In this document: in pieces, positions 36,111 through 46,380 of the stretch
How positions within the stretch are numbered: position 1 is the stretch's first letter
Layout: every line of letters begins with the position of its first letter
NCBI RefSeq assembly: GCF_039522585.1
Contig: NZ_BAAADR010000046.1
Direction: 5' to 3' (one strand)
DNA: 64,000 nucleotides
DNA from: Bisbaumannia salifodinae
GTDB lineage: Bacteria > Pseudomonadota > Gammaproteobacteria > Pseudomonadales > Halomonadaceae
Notes under the pieces: generated by a model
Databases searched by the model: none
Told to the model about the DNA's origin: nothing
What the model saw: the letters and a program-made list of their open reading frames with translations, nothing else
Made by a program: the position numbers and the translations under genes

Positions 36111-37763
36111 ATGAGCAATGTCCCCCGGCCGCGGCCGGTCGAGGCAAGGTGTGGCGCGGCCAGCGGCCCGGTCCGCCGCGCCTTGCTGCTTCTGCTGTTA
36201 TGCCTGCTGATGCTACCCATGGGCGCCCAGGCCCAGGGCGAGCGGGAGGCCGAGGCCATCGCCCTGCTGGAGGCCCTTGACGTGCGCGCCTATGCCGACA
36301 AGGCCCACGCCATCGAGGCCATCGTCGGCAACGGCGACCCCCGCGCCCGGGACTGGCTCCAGGCGTTGCTCGATGGCCGCCTGCAGCGCACCGAGGCGGG
36401 GCGTTTCGTGGTGGTGCTCGACAACCGCGGCCGCGACTGGCCGGTGGCGGATGCCCTGACCGGCGAGCCGCTGGGCGAGATATCGCGCCGTGACCTGGAG
36501 CGTCTCGGCATCAACAATGCCCTGCGCAACCAGCTGCGCAGCGCCATCGCCGTGGTCGATCTGCATTCTCCCGACCTCGACCAGCGGCGCGCCTCCGCCG
36601 AGCGCCTGCTCGGCGAGGTGGATGCCGAGCTGGCCGCGCCCCTGGCTGCGGTGATCGAGGCCGAAACGGATAGCGGGGTACGCCGGCGGCTGGTCCAGGC
36701 CCTGGCGGTGTATCGCCTGGAGCAGGGCGAGGTGGCCGCCGTGGCCGATCTCGAAGGCAGCCTGCATCCGCGGGTGCGCGTGGCACTCAGCCGTGCCGCC
36801 GGCGGCGATGATCCGGCACTCGCCGCGGCGGCCGGTAGCGCGTTGAACGCCATCGAGCAGCTGCTCAAGGTCAATCGCGCGGTGGAGACCCTCTACTTCG
36901 GCCTGTCGCTGGGCTCGGTGCTGGTGCTGGCGGCGATCGGCCTGGCCATCACCTTCGGGGTGATGGGGGTGATCAACATGGCCCACGGCGAGCTGATCAT
37001 GCTCGGCGCCTACACCACCTGGGCCATGCAGCAGCTGCTCCCCGGCCAGCCCGGCCTGGCGCTGCTCCTGGCGATTCCCGCCGGCTTCCTGGTGGCGGCG
37101 CTGGCGGGCGTGGCCATCGAGCGCGGGGTCATCCAGTTCCTCAAGGGGCGGCCGCTGGAGACCCTGCTGGCCACCTTCGGCATCAGCCTGATCCTCCAGC
37201 AATTGGTGCGCACCGTCATCTCGCCGCTCAACCGCAGCGTGGTGACCCCGGAGTGGATGAGTGGCTCCATCGCCATCAACGATGCCCTGTCGCTGACCCT
37301 CAACCGCCTCTATGTGCTCGGCTTCGCCCTGCTGGTGTTCGCCGCCCTGATGCTGATCATGCGCCGCAGCCGGCTCGGGCTCGAGGTGCGCGCCGTGACC
37401 CAGAACCGCGCCATGGCGCGGGCCATGGGGATCCGCGCCACCCGCGTCGATATCCTCACCTTCGCCCTGGGCTCCGGGGTGGCGGGGCTCGCCGGGGTGG
37501 CGCTCTCCCAGCTCACCAACGTGGGGCCCAATCTGGGCCAGAACTACATCATCGACTCCTTCATGGTGGTGGTACTCGGTGGGGTGGGGAACCTCTGGGG
37601 CACCCTGGTGGCGGGCCTCTCCCTGGGCGTCATCAACCAGGTGCTGGAGCCCTGGGCGGGCGCCGTCCTGGCCAAGATCATCGTGCTGGTGTTGATCATC
37701 CTGTTTATCCAGAAACGCCCCCGCGGACTCTTCCCGCAGCAGGGCCGGGCGGCGGAGGGCTAA
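36111..37763 (+). CDS. urtB: Urea ABC transporter permease UrtB
   Basis: 550 residues: a signal-like segment, a ~230-residue periplasmic N-terminal extension typical of UrtB (with LVVVLDNRGRDWPV-like FVVVLDNRGRDWPVAD), then a LivH-type permease with about eight membrane segments (FGVMGVINMAHGELIMLGAYT; GVAGLAGVALSQLTNVGPNLGQ split over the EAA-like loop). The ATG at 36111 follows GAGGAAAG. Confidence 0.95.
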   Translation: MSNVPRPRPVEARCGAASGPVRRALLLLLLCLLMLPMGAQAQGEREAEAIALLEALDVRAYADKAHAIEAIVGNGDPRARDWLQALLDGRLQRTEAGRFVVVLDNRGRDWPVADALTGEPLGEISRRDLERLGINNALRNQLRSAIAVVDLHSPDLDQRRASAERLLGEVDAELAAPLAAVIEAETDSGVRRRLVQALAVYRLEQGEVAAVADLEGSLHPRVRVALSRAAGGDDPALAAAAGSALNAIEQLLKVNRAVETLYFGLSLGSVLVLAAIGLAITFGVMGVINMAHGELIMLGAYTTWAMQQLLPGQPGLALLLAIPAGFLVAALAGVAIERGVIQFLKGRPLETLLATFGISLILQQLVRTVISPLNRSVVTPEWMSGSIAINDALSLTLNRLYVLGFALLVFAALMLIMRRSRLGLEVRAVTQNRAMARAMGIRATRVDILTFALGSGVAGLAGVALSQLTNVGPNLGQNYIIDSFMVVVLGGVGNLWGTLVAGLSLGVINQVLEPWAGAVLAKIIVLVLIILFIQKRPRGLFPQQGRAAEG

Positions 37764-37769
37764 CCGATC

Positions 37770-38900
37770 ATGTGGCTGACACGACCCTTCAACGAGCGCT
37801 CGACGCGGCGCTTCCTCGGCGTGCTGCTGGGGGCCCTGGTGCTGGTCACGGTGCTGCACGTCGCCGTGCCCCAGGGACACCCGCTGCATATCAATGCGTA
37901 TACCGTTAACTTGTTCGGCAAGTACCTGAGCTATGCCCTGCTGGCGGTGGCGGTGGACCTGGTGTGGGGCTATCTCGGCATCCTCAGCCTGGGCCATGGC
38001 GCCTTCTTCGCCCTCGGCGGCTATGCCATGGGCATGTACCTGATGCGCCAGATCGGCGACCGCGGGGTCTACGGGCACCCGGAGCTGCCGGATTTCATGG
38101 TGTTCCTCGACTGGCAGAGCCTGCCCTGGTACTGGGCCGGTTTCGACATGGCCTGGTTCGCCTTCCCGATGGTGCTGCTGGCGCCGGGGGCCCTGGCCCT
38201 GGTGTTCGGCTTCCTGGCCTTCCGCTCCCGGGTCACCGGGGTCTACCTGTCGATCATCACCCAGGCGCTGACCTTCGCCCTGATGCTGGCCTTCTTCCGC
38301 AACGAGATGGGCTTCGGCGGCAACAACGGCCTTACCGACTTCCGCGAGATCCTCGGCTTCAACCTGAGAAGCGACGCCACTCGCCTGGGCCTGTTTATCG
38401 CCAGCGGCGTGGCGCTGGCCCTGGGCTATGTGCTGTGTCGGGCCATCGTCGGCAGCAAGCTCGGCCGGGTCTGCGTGGCCACCCGCGACGCCGAGGCGCG
38501 CACCCGCTTCCTCGGCTACCGGGTCGAGCGGGTGCAGCTGTTCGTCTTCGTGGTCTCGGCGATGCTCGCCGGCCTGGCCGGCGCCCTCTATGTGCCCCAG
38601 GTGGGGATCATCAACCCCAGCGAATTCTCGCCGCTGTTCTCCATCGAGATCGTGCTCTGGGTGGCACTCGGCGGTCGGGCGACCCTCTACGGCGCGGTGA
38701 TCGGGGCCATCCTGGTCAACTATGCCAAGACGGTGTTCACCGGGGTGATGCCCGACGCCTGGCTGTTCGCCCTCGGCGGGCTCTTCGTGCTGGTGACGGT
38801 CCTGCTGCCCAGGGGCGTGGCGGGGCTGCTCGCCTATCGCGTCCAGGGCCGGCGTCGCCAGCATGACGAGGGAACGACCGGCAAGGAGGTCTCCGCATGA
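37770..38900 (+). CDS. urtC: Urea ABC transporter permease UrtC
   Basis: 376 residues, LivM-type permease with about ten membrane segments. Signatures: VWGYLGILSLGHGAFFALGGYA and RDAEARTRFLGYRVERVQLFV followed by AGLAGALYVPQVGIINP. It follows urtB by six bases and overlaps urtD by four (ATGA). Confidence 0.95.
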   Translation: MWLTRPFNERSTRRFLGVLLGALVLVTVLHVAVPQGHPLHINAYTVNLFGKYLSYALLAVAVDLVWGYLGILSLGHGAFFALGGYAMGMYLMRQIGDRGVYGHPELPDFMVFLDWQSLPWYWAGFDMAWFAFPMVLLAPGALALVFGFLAFRSRVTGVYLSIITQALTFALMLAFFRNEMGFGGNNGLTDFREILGFNLRSDATRLGLFIASGVALALGYVLCRAIVGSKLGRVCVATRDAEARTRFLGYRVERVQLFVFVVSAMLAGLAGALYVPQVGIINPSEFSPLFSIEIVLWVALGGRATLYGAVIGAILVNYAKTVFTGVMPDAWLFALGGLFVLVTVLLPRGVAGLLAYRVQGRRRQHDEGTTGKEVSA

Positions 38901-39730
38901 ACCTGCTGCAACAACTGGTCGATCGCGATCGCGTCTTCGATTTCCTGGTCCCCGCCGCCTCCCCGGTAGATGTGCGCCACGGTCCCATCCTCTACCTGGA
39001 GGACGTCACCGTGAGCTTCGATGGTTTCAAGGCGATCAACGACCTCAACCTGACCATCGACGACGGGGAATTGCGCTGCATCATCGGCCCCAATGGCGCC
39101 GGCAAGACCACCATGATGGACATCATCACCGGCAAGACCCGCCCCGACCATGGCTCGGTGTGGTTCGGCAGCCGCCACGACCTGCTGACCCTGAATGAGC
39201 CGGAGATCGCCAGCCTCGGCATCGGCCGCAAGTTCCAGAAGCCCACGGTGTTCGAGGCGCTGTCCGTGTTCGAGAACCTGGAACTGGCGATGGCCGCCGA
39301 CAAACGCATCCTGCCGACCCTCACCGCCCGCCTGAGCGGCGAGGGGCGCGAGCGCATCGACGAGGTGCTGGCCACCATCGGCCTCGGCGAGTTGCGCCAG
39401 CGGCCCGCGGGGATCCTCTCCCATGGCCAGAAGCAGTGGCTGGAGATCGGCATGCTGCTGATGCAGCGGCCGCGCCTGCTGCTGGTGGACGAGCCGGTGG
39501 CCGGCATGACCGAGCAGGAGATGGAGCGCACCGCCGAGCTGTTGACGGGGCTCGCCGGCCAGCAGTCGGTGGTGGTGGTGGAGCACGATATGGGCTTCGT
39601 GCGCTCCATCGCCCGCACCGTGACGGTGCTGCACCAGGGCAGCGTGCTGGCGGAGGGAAGCATGGATCAGGTGTCCAGCGACCCCAGGGTCATCGAGGTC
39701 TACTTGGGTGCCGAGGAGGAGATCGCCTGA
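38897..39730 (+). CDS. urtD: Urea ABC transporter ATP-binding protein UrtD
   Basis: 277 residues, LivG-type ATPase. Walker A GPNGAGKTT, signature LSHGQKQWLEIG (SHGQ, the usual UrtD variant), Walker B LLLVDEPVAGM. About 30 N-terminal residues precede the ABC core, normal for UrtD. It overlaps urtC and urtE. Confidence 0.95.
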   Translation: MNLLQQLVDRDRVFDFLVPAASPVDVRHGPILYLEDVTVSFDGFKAINDLNLTIDDGELRCIIGPNGAGKTTMMDIITGKTRPDHGSVWFGSRHDLLTLNEPEIASLGIGRKFQKPTVFEALSVFENLELAMAADKRILPTLTARLSGEGRERIDEVLATIGLGELRQRPAGILSHGQKQWLEIGMLLMQRPRLLLVDEPVAGMTEQEMERTAELLTGLAGQQSVVVVEHDMGFVRSIARTVTVLHQGSVLAEGSMDQVSSDPRVIEVYLGAEEEIA

Positions 39731-40428
39731 TGCTCGAGATCGACCAGTTGAACCAGTACTACGGCGAGAGTCACACCCTCTGGGACCTGGACCTGACGGT
39801 GCCGGCGGGGCAGTGCACCTGCGTGATGGGCCGCAACGGCGTCGGCAAGACCACCCTGATGAAGGCGATCATGGGCGAGGTGGCCGTGGCCTCCGGCAGC
39901 CTCCGCTACGCCGATGACGTGGAACTGGCCCGCCAGCGCGTCGAGGCGCGCTCGCGACTGGGCATCGGCTATGTGCCCCAGGGCCGGCAGATCTTCCCGC
40001 TGCTGACGGTGGAGGAGAACCTGCGCACCGGCCTGGCCGCTCGCGGCGACGGCCGCCGCACCATTCCCCAGCGCGCCTACGAGCTGTTTCCGGTGCTCGA
40101 GGAGATGCGCCACCGCCGCGGTGGCGACCTCTCCGGGGGCCAGCAGCAGCAACTGGCCATCGGCCGCGCCCTGGTGATCGAGCCCCGCCTGCTGATCCTC
40201 GATGAGCCGGGGGAGGGCATCCAGCCCAATATCGTCACCCTGATCGGCGAGGTGATCCGCCGGCTGATCACCGAGGATGACCTGACGGTGCTGCTGGTGG
40301 AGCAGAAGCTGCCCTTCGCCCGCAAGTATGCCGACCGCTTCGTGATCCTGGATCGTGGCCGCCCGGTGGCCAAGGGCGGCATCGAGGAGCTCTCCGAGGC
40401 CTTGATCAAGGAGCATCTGAGCGTCTAA
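39730..40428 (+). CDS. urtE: Urea ABC transporter ATP-binding protein UrtE
   Basis: 232 residues, LivF-type ATPase. Walker A GRNGVGKTT, Q-loop VPQGRQIFPLLTVEENL, signature LSGGQQQQLAIGRAL, Walker B LLILDEPGEGIQPNIV. The start at 39730 uses the last A of the urtD stop codon (TGATG), giving the family-standard MLEIDQLNQYYG beginning. Last gene of urtABCDE. Confidence 0.95.
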   Translation: MLEIDQLNQYYGESHTLWDLDLTVPAGQCTCVMGRNGVGKTTLMKAIMGEVAVASGSLRYADDVELARQRVEARSRLGIGYVPQGRQIFPLLTVEENLRTGLAARGDGRRTIPQRAYELFPVLEEMRHRRGGDLSGGQQQQLAIGRALVIEPRLLILDEPGEGIQPNIVTLIGEVIRRLITEDDLTVLLVEQKLPFARKYADRFVILDRGRPVAKGGIEELSEALIKEHLSV

Positions 40429-40459
40429 TCGCCGCCTCGAGTGAGCCGAGCCGGGGCCT

Positions 40460-40476
40460 TGCACCCTGACGGTGCC
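40460..40476. promoter_or_regulatory. NtrC box 1 upstream of ureD
   Basis: TGCACC-CTGAC-GGTGCC, 11 of 12 conserved positions of TGCACC-N5-GGTGCA. Its centre is 30 bp from box 2, about three helical turns, as expected for cooperative NtrC dimers. Confidence 0.8.
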
Positions 40477-40489
40477 TGGTAGTGATTTA

Positions 40490-40506
40490 CGCACTCTTGT
40501 GGTGCC
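40490..40506. promoter_or_regulatory. NtrC box 2 upstream of ureD
   Basis: CGCACT-CTTGT-GGTGCC, 9 of 12 conserved positions. With box 1 it forms an enhancer 110-156 bp upstream of the sigma-54 promoter. Confidence 0.7.
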
Positions 40507-40572
40507 CAGCGCGCCCCGTGGTGGCCTTTCTATGGTGCGCTTCGGCTCCTGGATACGTCGAGGTATACAATA

Positions 40573-40585
40573 TAACCATTTGATT
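40573..40585 (-). promoter_or_regulatory. IHF site upstream of ureD
   Basis: On the minus strand AATCAA-ATGG-TTA, an exact match to WATCAA-N4-TTR. It lies between the NtrC boxes and the sigma-54 promoter, in the AT-rich stretch 40560-40610, which also has TATACAA / TTGTATA arms. Confidence 0.7.
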
Positions 40586-40615
40586 TGTATATTAAAAATA
40601 ATAAATTCACCAAAC

Positions 40616-40631
40616 TGGTACGAGGCTTGCT
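40616..40631 (+). promoter_or_regulatory. Sigma-54 type promoter of ureDABC
   Basis: TGGTAC-GAGGC-TTGCT, with GG and GC at the correct spacing and a consensus TTGC. Transcription would start near 40642, about 27 bases before the ureD ATG. Confidence 0.8.
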
Positions 40632-40668
40632 GAAGAGCTGTGAATGCCAGCCAACAGGACGCTCGCCG

Positions 40669-41556
40669 ATGACGGCCACCCCGCCAGTCACCCCGCCAGG
40701 CCTCGACTCCGGTCACCGCTTCGATGCCCGCCGCCGCTGGGCAGCGTCGCTGGCGCTCGGCTTCGCGGCGCGCCAGGGGGCCACGCGGATGGTCAGGGCG
40801 CGTCACCAGGGACCGCTGCGGGTCCAGCGTCCCTTCTATCCGGAGGGGCGGGATGAAGCCTGCCATGTCTATCTGCTGCACCCCCCCGGCGGGCTGGTCA
40901 GCGGCGATGCCCTGACCATCCAGGCAGAGGTCGGGGCGGGGGCCCGGGCGCTGCTGACCACGCCGGCGGCCAACAAGCTCTACCGGGCCGATAGCCATGG
41001 CGTGGCCTGGCGGCAACATACCGAGCTCGAGGTGGCCGATGGCGGCGTCCTCGAATGGCTGCCCCAAGAGACGATCGCCTTCGATGGCTCCTGGGGCGAG
41101 CAGGTCACCACCGTCGAACTCTCCGGAAACGCCCGCTGCCTGGGCTGGGAAGTGCTGGCGCTGGGGCGTCCGGCGAGCCGCCTGCCCTATGTCAGCGGGC
41201 GCATCGAGCAGCGCTTCGCCCTGCGCCGCGACGGCCGGCCGCTATGGCTGGAGCGCCAGCCGCTGGACCCCCGGCATCCGCGCTTTCGCGGGCGCTGGGG
41301 GCAGGGCGGTGCCAGCGTCCAGGCGACCCTCTGGGCGGTGGGGCTGGATGCGGCGATTGAGGCGATCGAGGCGCTGCGCGAGGCCCTGCCGGCCAGCCCC
41401 CGCTGGGCGGTGACGCTGCGCCACGGGGTGCTGCTGCTGCGCTACCTGGGCCAGGAGCGCAACGAGGCCTGGACGCTCTGCGAGGCCGCCTGGCGAGTGT
41501 TGCGCCCACGGTTAGTCGGCCGCGAGGCGCAGCCGCCACGAATCTGGTTTACCTGA
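40669..41556 (+). CDS. ureD: Urease accessory protein UreD
   Basis: 295 residues. UreD forms the UreDFG complex that delivers nickel to apo-urease. Family features: GATRMVRARHQGPLRVQRPF, HVYLLHPPGGLVSGD, TTPAANKLYR, and WLPQETIAFDG. The start at 40669 gives the family N-terminus and lies just after the sigma-54 promoter; an upstream frame extension would overlap it. First gene of the ure operon. Confidence 0.95.
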   Translation: MTATPPVTPPGLDSGHRFDARRRWAASLALGFAARQGATRMVRARHQGPLRVQRPFYPEGRDEACHVYLLHPPGGLVSGDALTIQAEVGAGARALLTTPAANKLYRADSHGVAWRQHTELEVADGGVLEWLPQETIAFDGSWGEQVTTVELSGNARCLGWEVLALGRPASRLPYVSGRIEQRFALRRDGRPLWLERQPLDPRHPRFRGRWGQGGASVQATLWAVGLDAAIEAIEALREALPASPRWAVTLRHGVLLLRYLGQERNEAWTLCEAAWRVLRPRLVGREAQPPRIWFT

Positions 41557-41575
41557 CATCTGCCTGGAGAGGCCC

Positions 41576-41878
<303 letters not shown>

Positions 41879-41888
41879 GGAGATGGCC

Positions 41889-42256
41889 ATGATTCCTGGT
41901 GAATACCAGTTGCAGGACGCCGAGCTCGCACTCTGCCCGGGGCGCGAGCGGCTCGCCCTCGAGGTCGCCAATACCGGCGATCGACCGATCCAGGTCGGCT
42001 CCCACTACCACTTCGCCGAGGCCAATCCGGCGCTGGTCTTCGATCGCGTGAAGGCGCGTGGCTATCGCCTCGACGTGGCCGCCGGCACGGCGATTCGCTT
42101 CGAGCCGGGGCAGACCCGCCGGGTGACGCTGATTCCCTTCGTCGGCCGCCGCCATATCTATGGCTTCCGCGGCGAGGTGATGGGTGCGCTCTCTACCGCG
42201 CCCGCCGATGCGCGAACCCCGTCTGCTTCCGACCCCGATGGCAAAGGAGGGAAATC

Positions 42257-42260
<4 letters not shown>
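41889..42260 (+). CDS. ureB: Urease beta subunit
   Basis: 123 residues, slightly longer than usual because of a C-terminal tail (ADARTPSASDPDGKGGKS). Core motifs: MIPGEYQLQD, RPIQVGSHYHFAEANPAL, GTAIRFEPGQTRRVTL, GRRHIYGFRGEVMG. The ATG at 41889 is preferred: AAGGAG ends at 41882, six bases away, whereas the ATG at 41883 touches it. The stop overlaps the ureC start. Confidence 0.96.
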
Positions 42261-43972
<1,712 letters not shown>

Positions 43973-44012
43973 GCGGAAGCGGAATATCGACATGGTCCGA
44001 ACCCGTATTCGC

Positions 44013-44167
44013 CACACCACGCGTCCGAAACCCTGGCGTCCCGGCCGGCCTCCCGCGGTCGGAGAGACGGTACCTCCCTGTACCGGCTCTCCCCGGACGG
44101 GTCGTCTCGATCTTCATCCCTGAAGATCGACCGCGTCGTCCTGGCCGGGTCGCCAGCGGCCGCGCAA
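44013..44167 (+). repeat. Intergenic structured repeat, copy A (ureC-ureE spacer)
   Basis: A ~155-bp sequence that recurs, reversed, at 45490-45632. It contains hairpins CGGTAC-CTCCCT-GTACCG (44068-44085, extended by GAGAG/CTCTC) and GATCTTC-ATCCCT-GAAGATC (44109-44128). Read on the minus strand the hexaloops are AGGGAG and AGGGAT. Base pairs in the stems differ from copy B but by compensating changes, so the fold appears to be under selection. Confidence 0.85.
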
Positions 44168-44234
44168 GTTGGCTCAACGGGGGCCGACCTGTCGCCTGCT
44201 TGGCTCAGTGACTGAATTCAACGAGACGATACCC

Positions 44235-44750
44235 ATGTTGAAACTGACCGAACGCCTGGGGCCCATCGCGGCGGACCGGGCCACCGACACCCTGACGCTG
44301 CCCTATGAGCGGCGCGTGCTGGGCCGCCTCAAGGCGGAAAGCGATAGCGGCCGCGAGCTGGGGCTGTTCCTGGACCGTGGACCGGTGCTGCGCGACGGCG
44401 AGGGGCTACGCGGCGAGGGCGGCGAGATCGTGCGGGTGAGGGCGGCCGACGAGCCGGTGGTCACCGCCCGGGTTGCCGCCGGCCTGCCGCTGGCGCGACT
44501 CGCCTACCATCTGGGCAACCGCCATGTGCAGCTGGCCCTGGGCGAAGATGAGCGCGGCGGTTTCGTGCGCTTCCCGCCGGACCATGTGCTGGAGGAACTG
44601 GCCGAGCGGCTGGGCGCGAGCCTGGAGCACCATCGGGCGCCCTTCGATCCGGAGCCCGGGGCCTACCAGCAGTCGGGCGGGCATGGGCACTCCCATGGAC
44701 ATCACCACCACGATCATGACCACGAGCATCAGCACCACCATGCCCACTGA
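44235..44750 (+). CDS. ureE: Urease accessory protein UreE (nickel metallochaperone)
   Basis: 171 residues. The peptide-binding and metal-binding domains include RLAYHLGNRHVQLALGED and ALEHHRAPFDPE-like LEHHRAPFDPEPGAY. The C-terminus is a His/Asp-rich tail with about 14 His (GHGHSHGHHHHDHDHEHQ) that can store nickel. The ATG at 44235 begins MLKLTERLG; a frame extension upstream has no support. The end overlaps ureF. Confidence 0.95.
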   Translation: MLKLTERLGPIAADRATDTLTLPYERRVLGRLKAESDSGRELGLFLDRGPVLRDGEGLRGEGGEIVRVRAADEPVVTARVAAGLPLARLAYHLGNRHVQLALGEDERGGFVRFPPDHVLEELAERLGASLEHHRAPFDPEPGAYQQSGGHGHSHGHHHHDHDHEHQHHHAH

Positions 44751-45435
44751 GTCGGGCGGAGGGCAGGGCGATGATCTGGCGCTGCTGGGCCTGCTGCAAC
44801 TGGTCAGCCCGGCGCTGCCTATCGGCGCCTTCGCCTTCTCCCAGGGGCTGGAGAGCGCCTTCGAGCTGGGCTGGGTGACGGACGAGGCGAGCCTCGGCGA
44901 CTGGCTGGAAGGCGTCCTCGACGACGGCCTGACCCGCTGCGAGCTGCCGGTCCTGGCGCGCCTTTATGCCGCCTGGGCCGAGGGCGATAACGAGGCGCTG
45001 GTGGCGTGGGATCGGTGGCTCGCCGCCAATCGCGAAACGGCGGAGCTGGCCGCCGAGGATAGGCGGCTGGGGGCGTCGCTTACGCGGCTGCTGGGCAGCC
45101 TGGGGCTCACGCCAGACGAGCCGGGGCTCCCCACTGAGGCGGGCTATGTGACGGTCTTCGCCTGGGCGGCCCGGGTGCGTGGCATCGCCCCGCGCCAGGC
45201 GCTGCTCGGCTTCGCCTGGGCCTGGCTGGAGAACCAGCTGGCGGTGGCCTGCAAGGCACTGCCGCTCGGCCATACCGCCGCTCAACGCCTGGTGGAGCGG
45301 CTGCGCCCGGCCCTGGTGTCCGCGGTGGACGAGGCGCTACGGCTTGCCGACGACGAACTCGGCCCGGCGCTGCCCGGCCTGGCGCTGGCCAGCGCCCAGC
45401 ACGAGACCCAGTATTCGCGGCTGTTCAGAAGTTAG
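44740..45435 (+). CDS. ureF: Urease accessory protein UreF
   Basis: 231 residues, all-helical, acts with UreD and UreG in nickel insertion. Signatures: LLQLVSPALPIGAFAFSQGLE near the start and ASAQHETQYSRLFRS at the C-terminus. The ATG at 44740 overlaps the ureE stop region by 11 bases and gives a normal N-terminus; ATG 44716 in the same frame would add eight residues. Confidence 0.93.
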   Translation: MPTESGGGQGDDLALLGLLQLVSPALPIGAFAFSQGLESAFELGWVTDEASLGDWLEGVLDDGLTRCELPVLARLYAAWAEGDNEALVAWDRWLAANRETAELAAEDRRLGASLTRLLGSLGLTPDEPGLPTEAGYVTVFAWAARVRGIAPRQALLGFAWAWLENQLAVACKALPLGHTAAQRLVERLRPALVSAVDEALRLADDELGPALPGLALASAQHETQYSRLFRS

Positions 45436-45489
45436 CGCCGAGCGCCGCGCGCCAAGACTGGATGGCAGGGCGATCACTGGCGAATCCAC

Positions 45490-45632
45490 CTCGCGCGGCC
45501 GCTGGCGACTCGGCCGAGGCGACGCGGGAAATCTTCAGGGAAGAAGATTTAGGAAAGTCGGTACAGGGACGTACCGTCTTTCCGACCGCGGGAGACCGGC
45601 CGGGGCGCCAGGGTTTCGGACGCGTGGTGTGG
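45490..45632 (-). repeat. Intergenic structured repeat, copy B (ureF-ureG spacer), inverted relative to copy A
   Basis: A ~143-bp reverse-oriented relative of 44013-44167. On the plus strand it carries AAATCTTC-AGGGAA-GAAGATTT (about 45529-45550) and CGGTAC-AGGGAC-GTACCG (45559-45576), the latter extended by GAAAG/CTTTC. GUACAGGGACGU in the second hairpin matches 11 of 12 positions of the published CsrA SELEX consensus RUACARGGAUGU. The spacer is 260 bp with no other gene. Confidence 0.85.
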
Positions 45633-45695
45633 TGAGTCCAGTGAGTCGCCCGCGCCGACAGGAAAACGACGAAAGCGTGCAAGAGGAGTGACGAT

Positions 45696-46337
45696 ATGAC
45701 CCATTGTTTACGCGTTGGCGTCGGCGGCCCGGTGGGCTCCGGCAAGACGGCGCTGCTCAAGCAGCTCTGCCTGGCGCTGCGCGACCACTACGATATCGCC
45801 GTGGTCACCAACGATATCTATACCCGCGAGGACGCCGACTTCCTGCTCAAGCACGAGGCGCTGGCCGCGGATCGTATCCTCGGCGTGGAGACCGGGGGCT
45901 GTCCGCACACTGCCATTCGCGAGGACGCCTCCATGAACCTGGCCGCCATCGACGAGCTCCAGGGGCGTCATCCGGGCCTCGAGCTGGTGCTGGTGGAGTC
46001 CGGCGGCGACAACCTCTCGGCCACCTTCAGCCCCGAGCTCTCCGACCTGACCCTCTATGTGATCGATGTCTCCGCCGGCGACAAGATCCCCCGCAAGGGC
46101 GGGCCCGGCATCACCAAGTCGGATCTACTGATCATCAACAAGATCGATATCGCCGAGCGGGTGCATGCCTCCCTGGAAGTGATGGAACGCGATTCTCGCA
46201 AGATGCGCGGCGAGCGCCCCTTCGTCTTCACCAACCTCTACGACGGCGTCGGCCTGGAGACGATCATCCGCTTTATCCTCGACCGCGGCATGCTCCCGGA
46301 GCGCCGGCCGCCGGAGCGCCGGCCGCAGTCCGCCTGA
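45696..46337 (+). CDS. ureG: Urease accessory GTPase UreG
   Basis: 213 residues, SIMIBI-class GTPase that powers nickel insertion. P-loop GPVGSGKT (residues 10-17), TNDIYTREDADFL, the metal-binding CPH of ETGGCPHTAIREDAS, ESGGDNLSATFSPEL, and NKIDIAERV (G4). The last residues, PERRPPERRP, come from a perfect 15-bp tandem duplication (46296-46325). Confidence 0.97.
   Translation: MTHCLRVGVGGPVGSGKTALLKQLCLALRDHYDIAVVTNDIYTREDADFLLKHEALAADRILGVETGGCPHTAIREDASMNLAAIDELQGRHPGLELVLVESGGDNLSATFSPELSDLTLYVIDVSAGDKIPRKGGPGITKSDLLIINKIDIAERVHASLEVMERDSRKMRGERPFVFTNLYDGVGLETIIRFILDRGMLPERRPPERRPQSA
46296..46325 (+). repeat. 15-bp perfect tandem duplication at the ureG 3' end
   Basis: CCGGAGCGCCGGCCG occurs twice back to back, adding five codons to the UreG tail. 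It is small, but of the same kind as the larger 3'-end duplications in this window. Confidence 0.9.
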
Positions 46338-46380
46338 GACGTATCACCGACACAGAAACCCCGGCAAGGAGACCGCCACC

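Noticed and set aside
36213..38864. An 883-codon minus-strand open frame antisense to urtB-urtC, and similar long antisense frames opposite phhR, jetC, tctA and ureC
   Set aside because: They are by-products of high GC: rich in His, Gln and Gly with no domain, while the opposite strand encodes clear family proteins. No ribosome sites.
44013..45632. Inverted repeats as ends of a composite transposon carrying ureE-ureF
   Set aside because: No transposase, no target-site duplication seen, and ureEF are in their normal operon place. The covarying hairpins suggest structured RNA or extragenic repeats instead.
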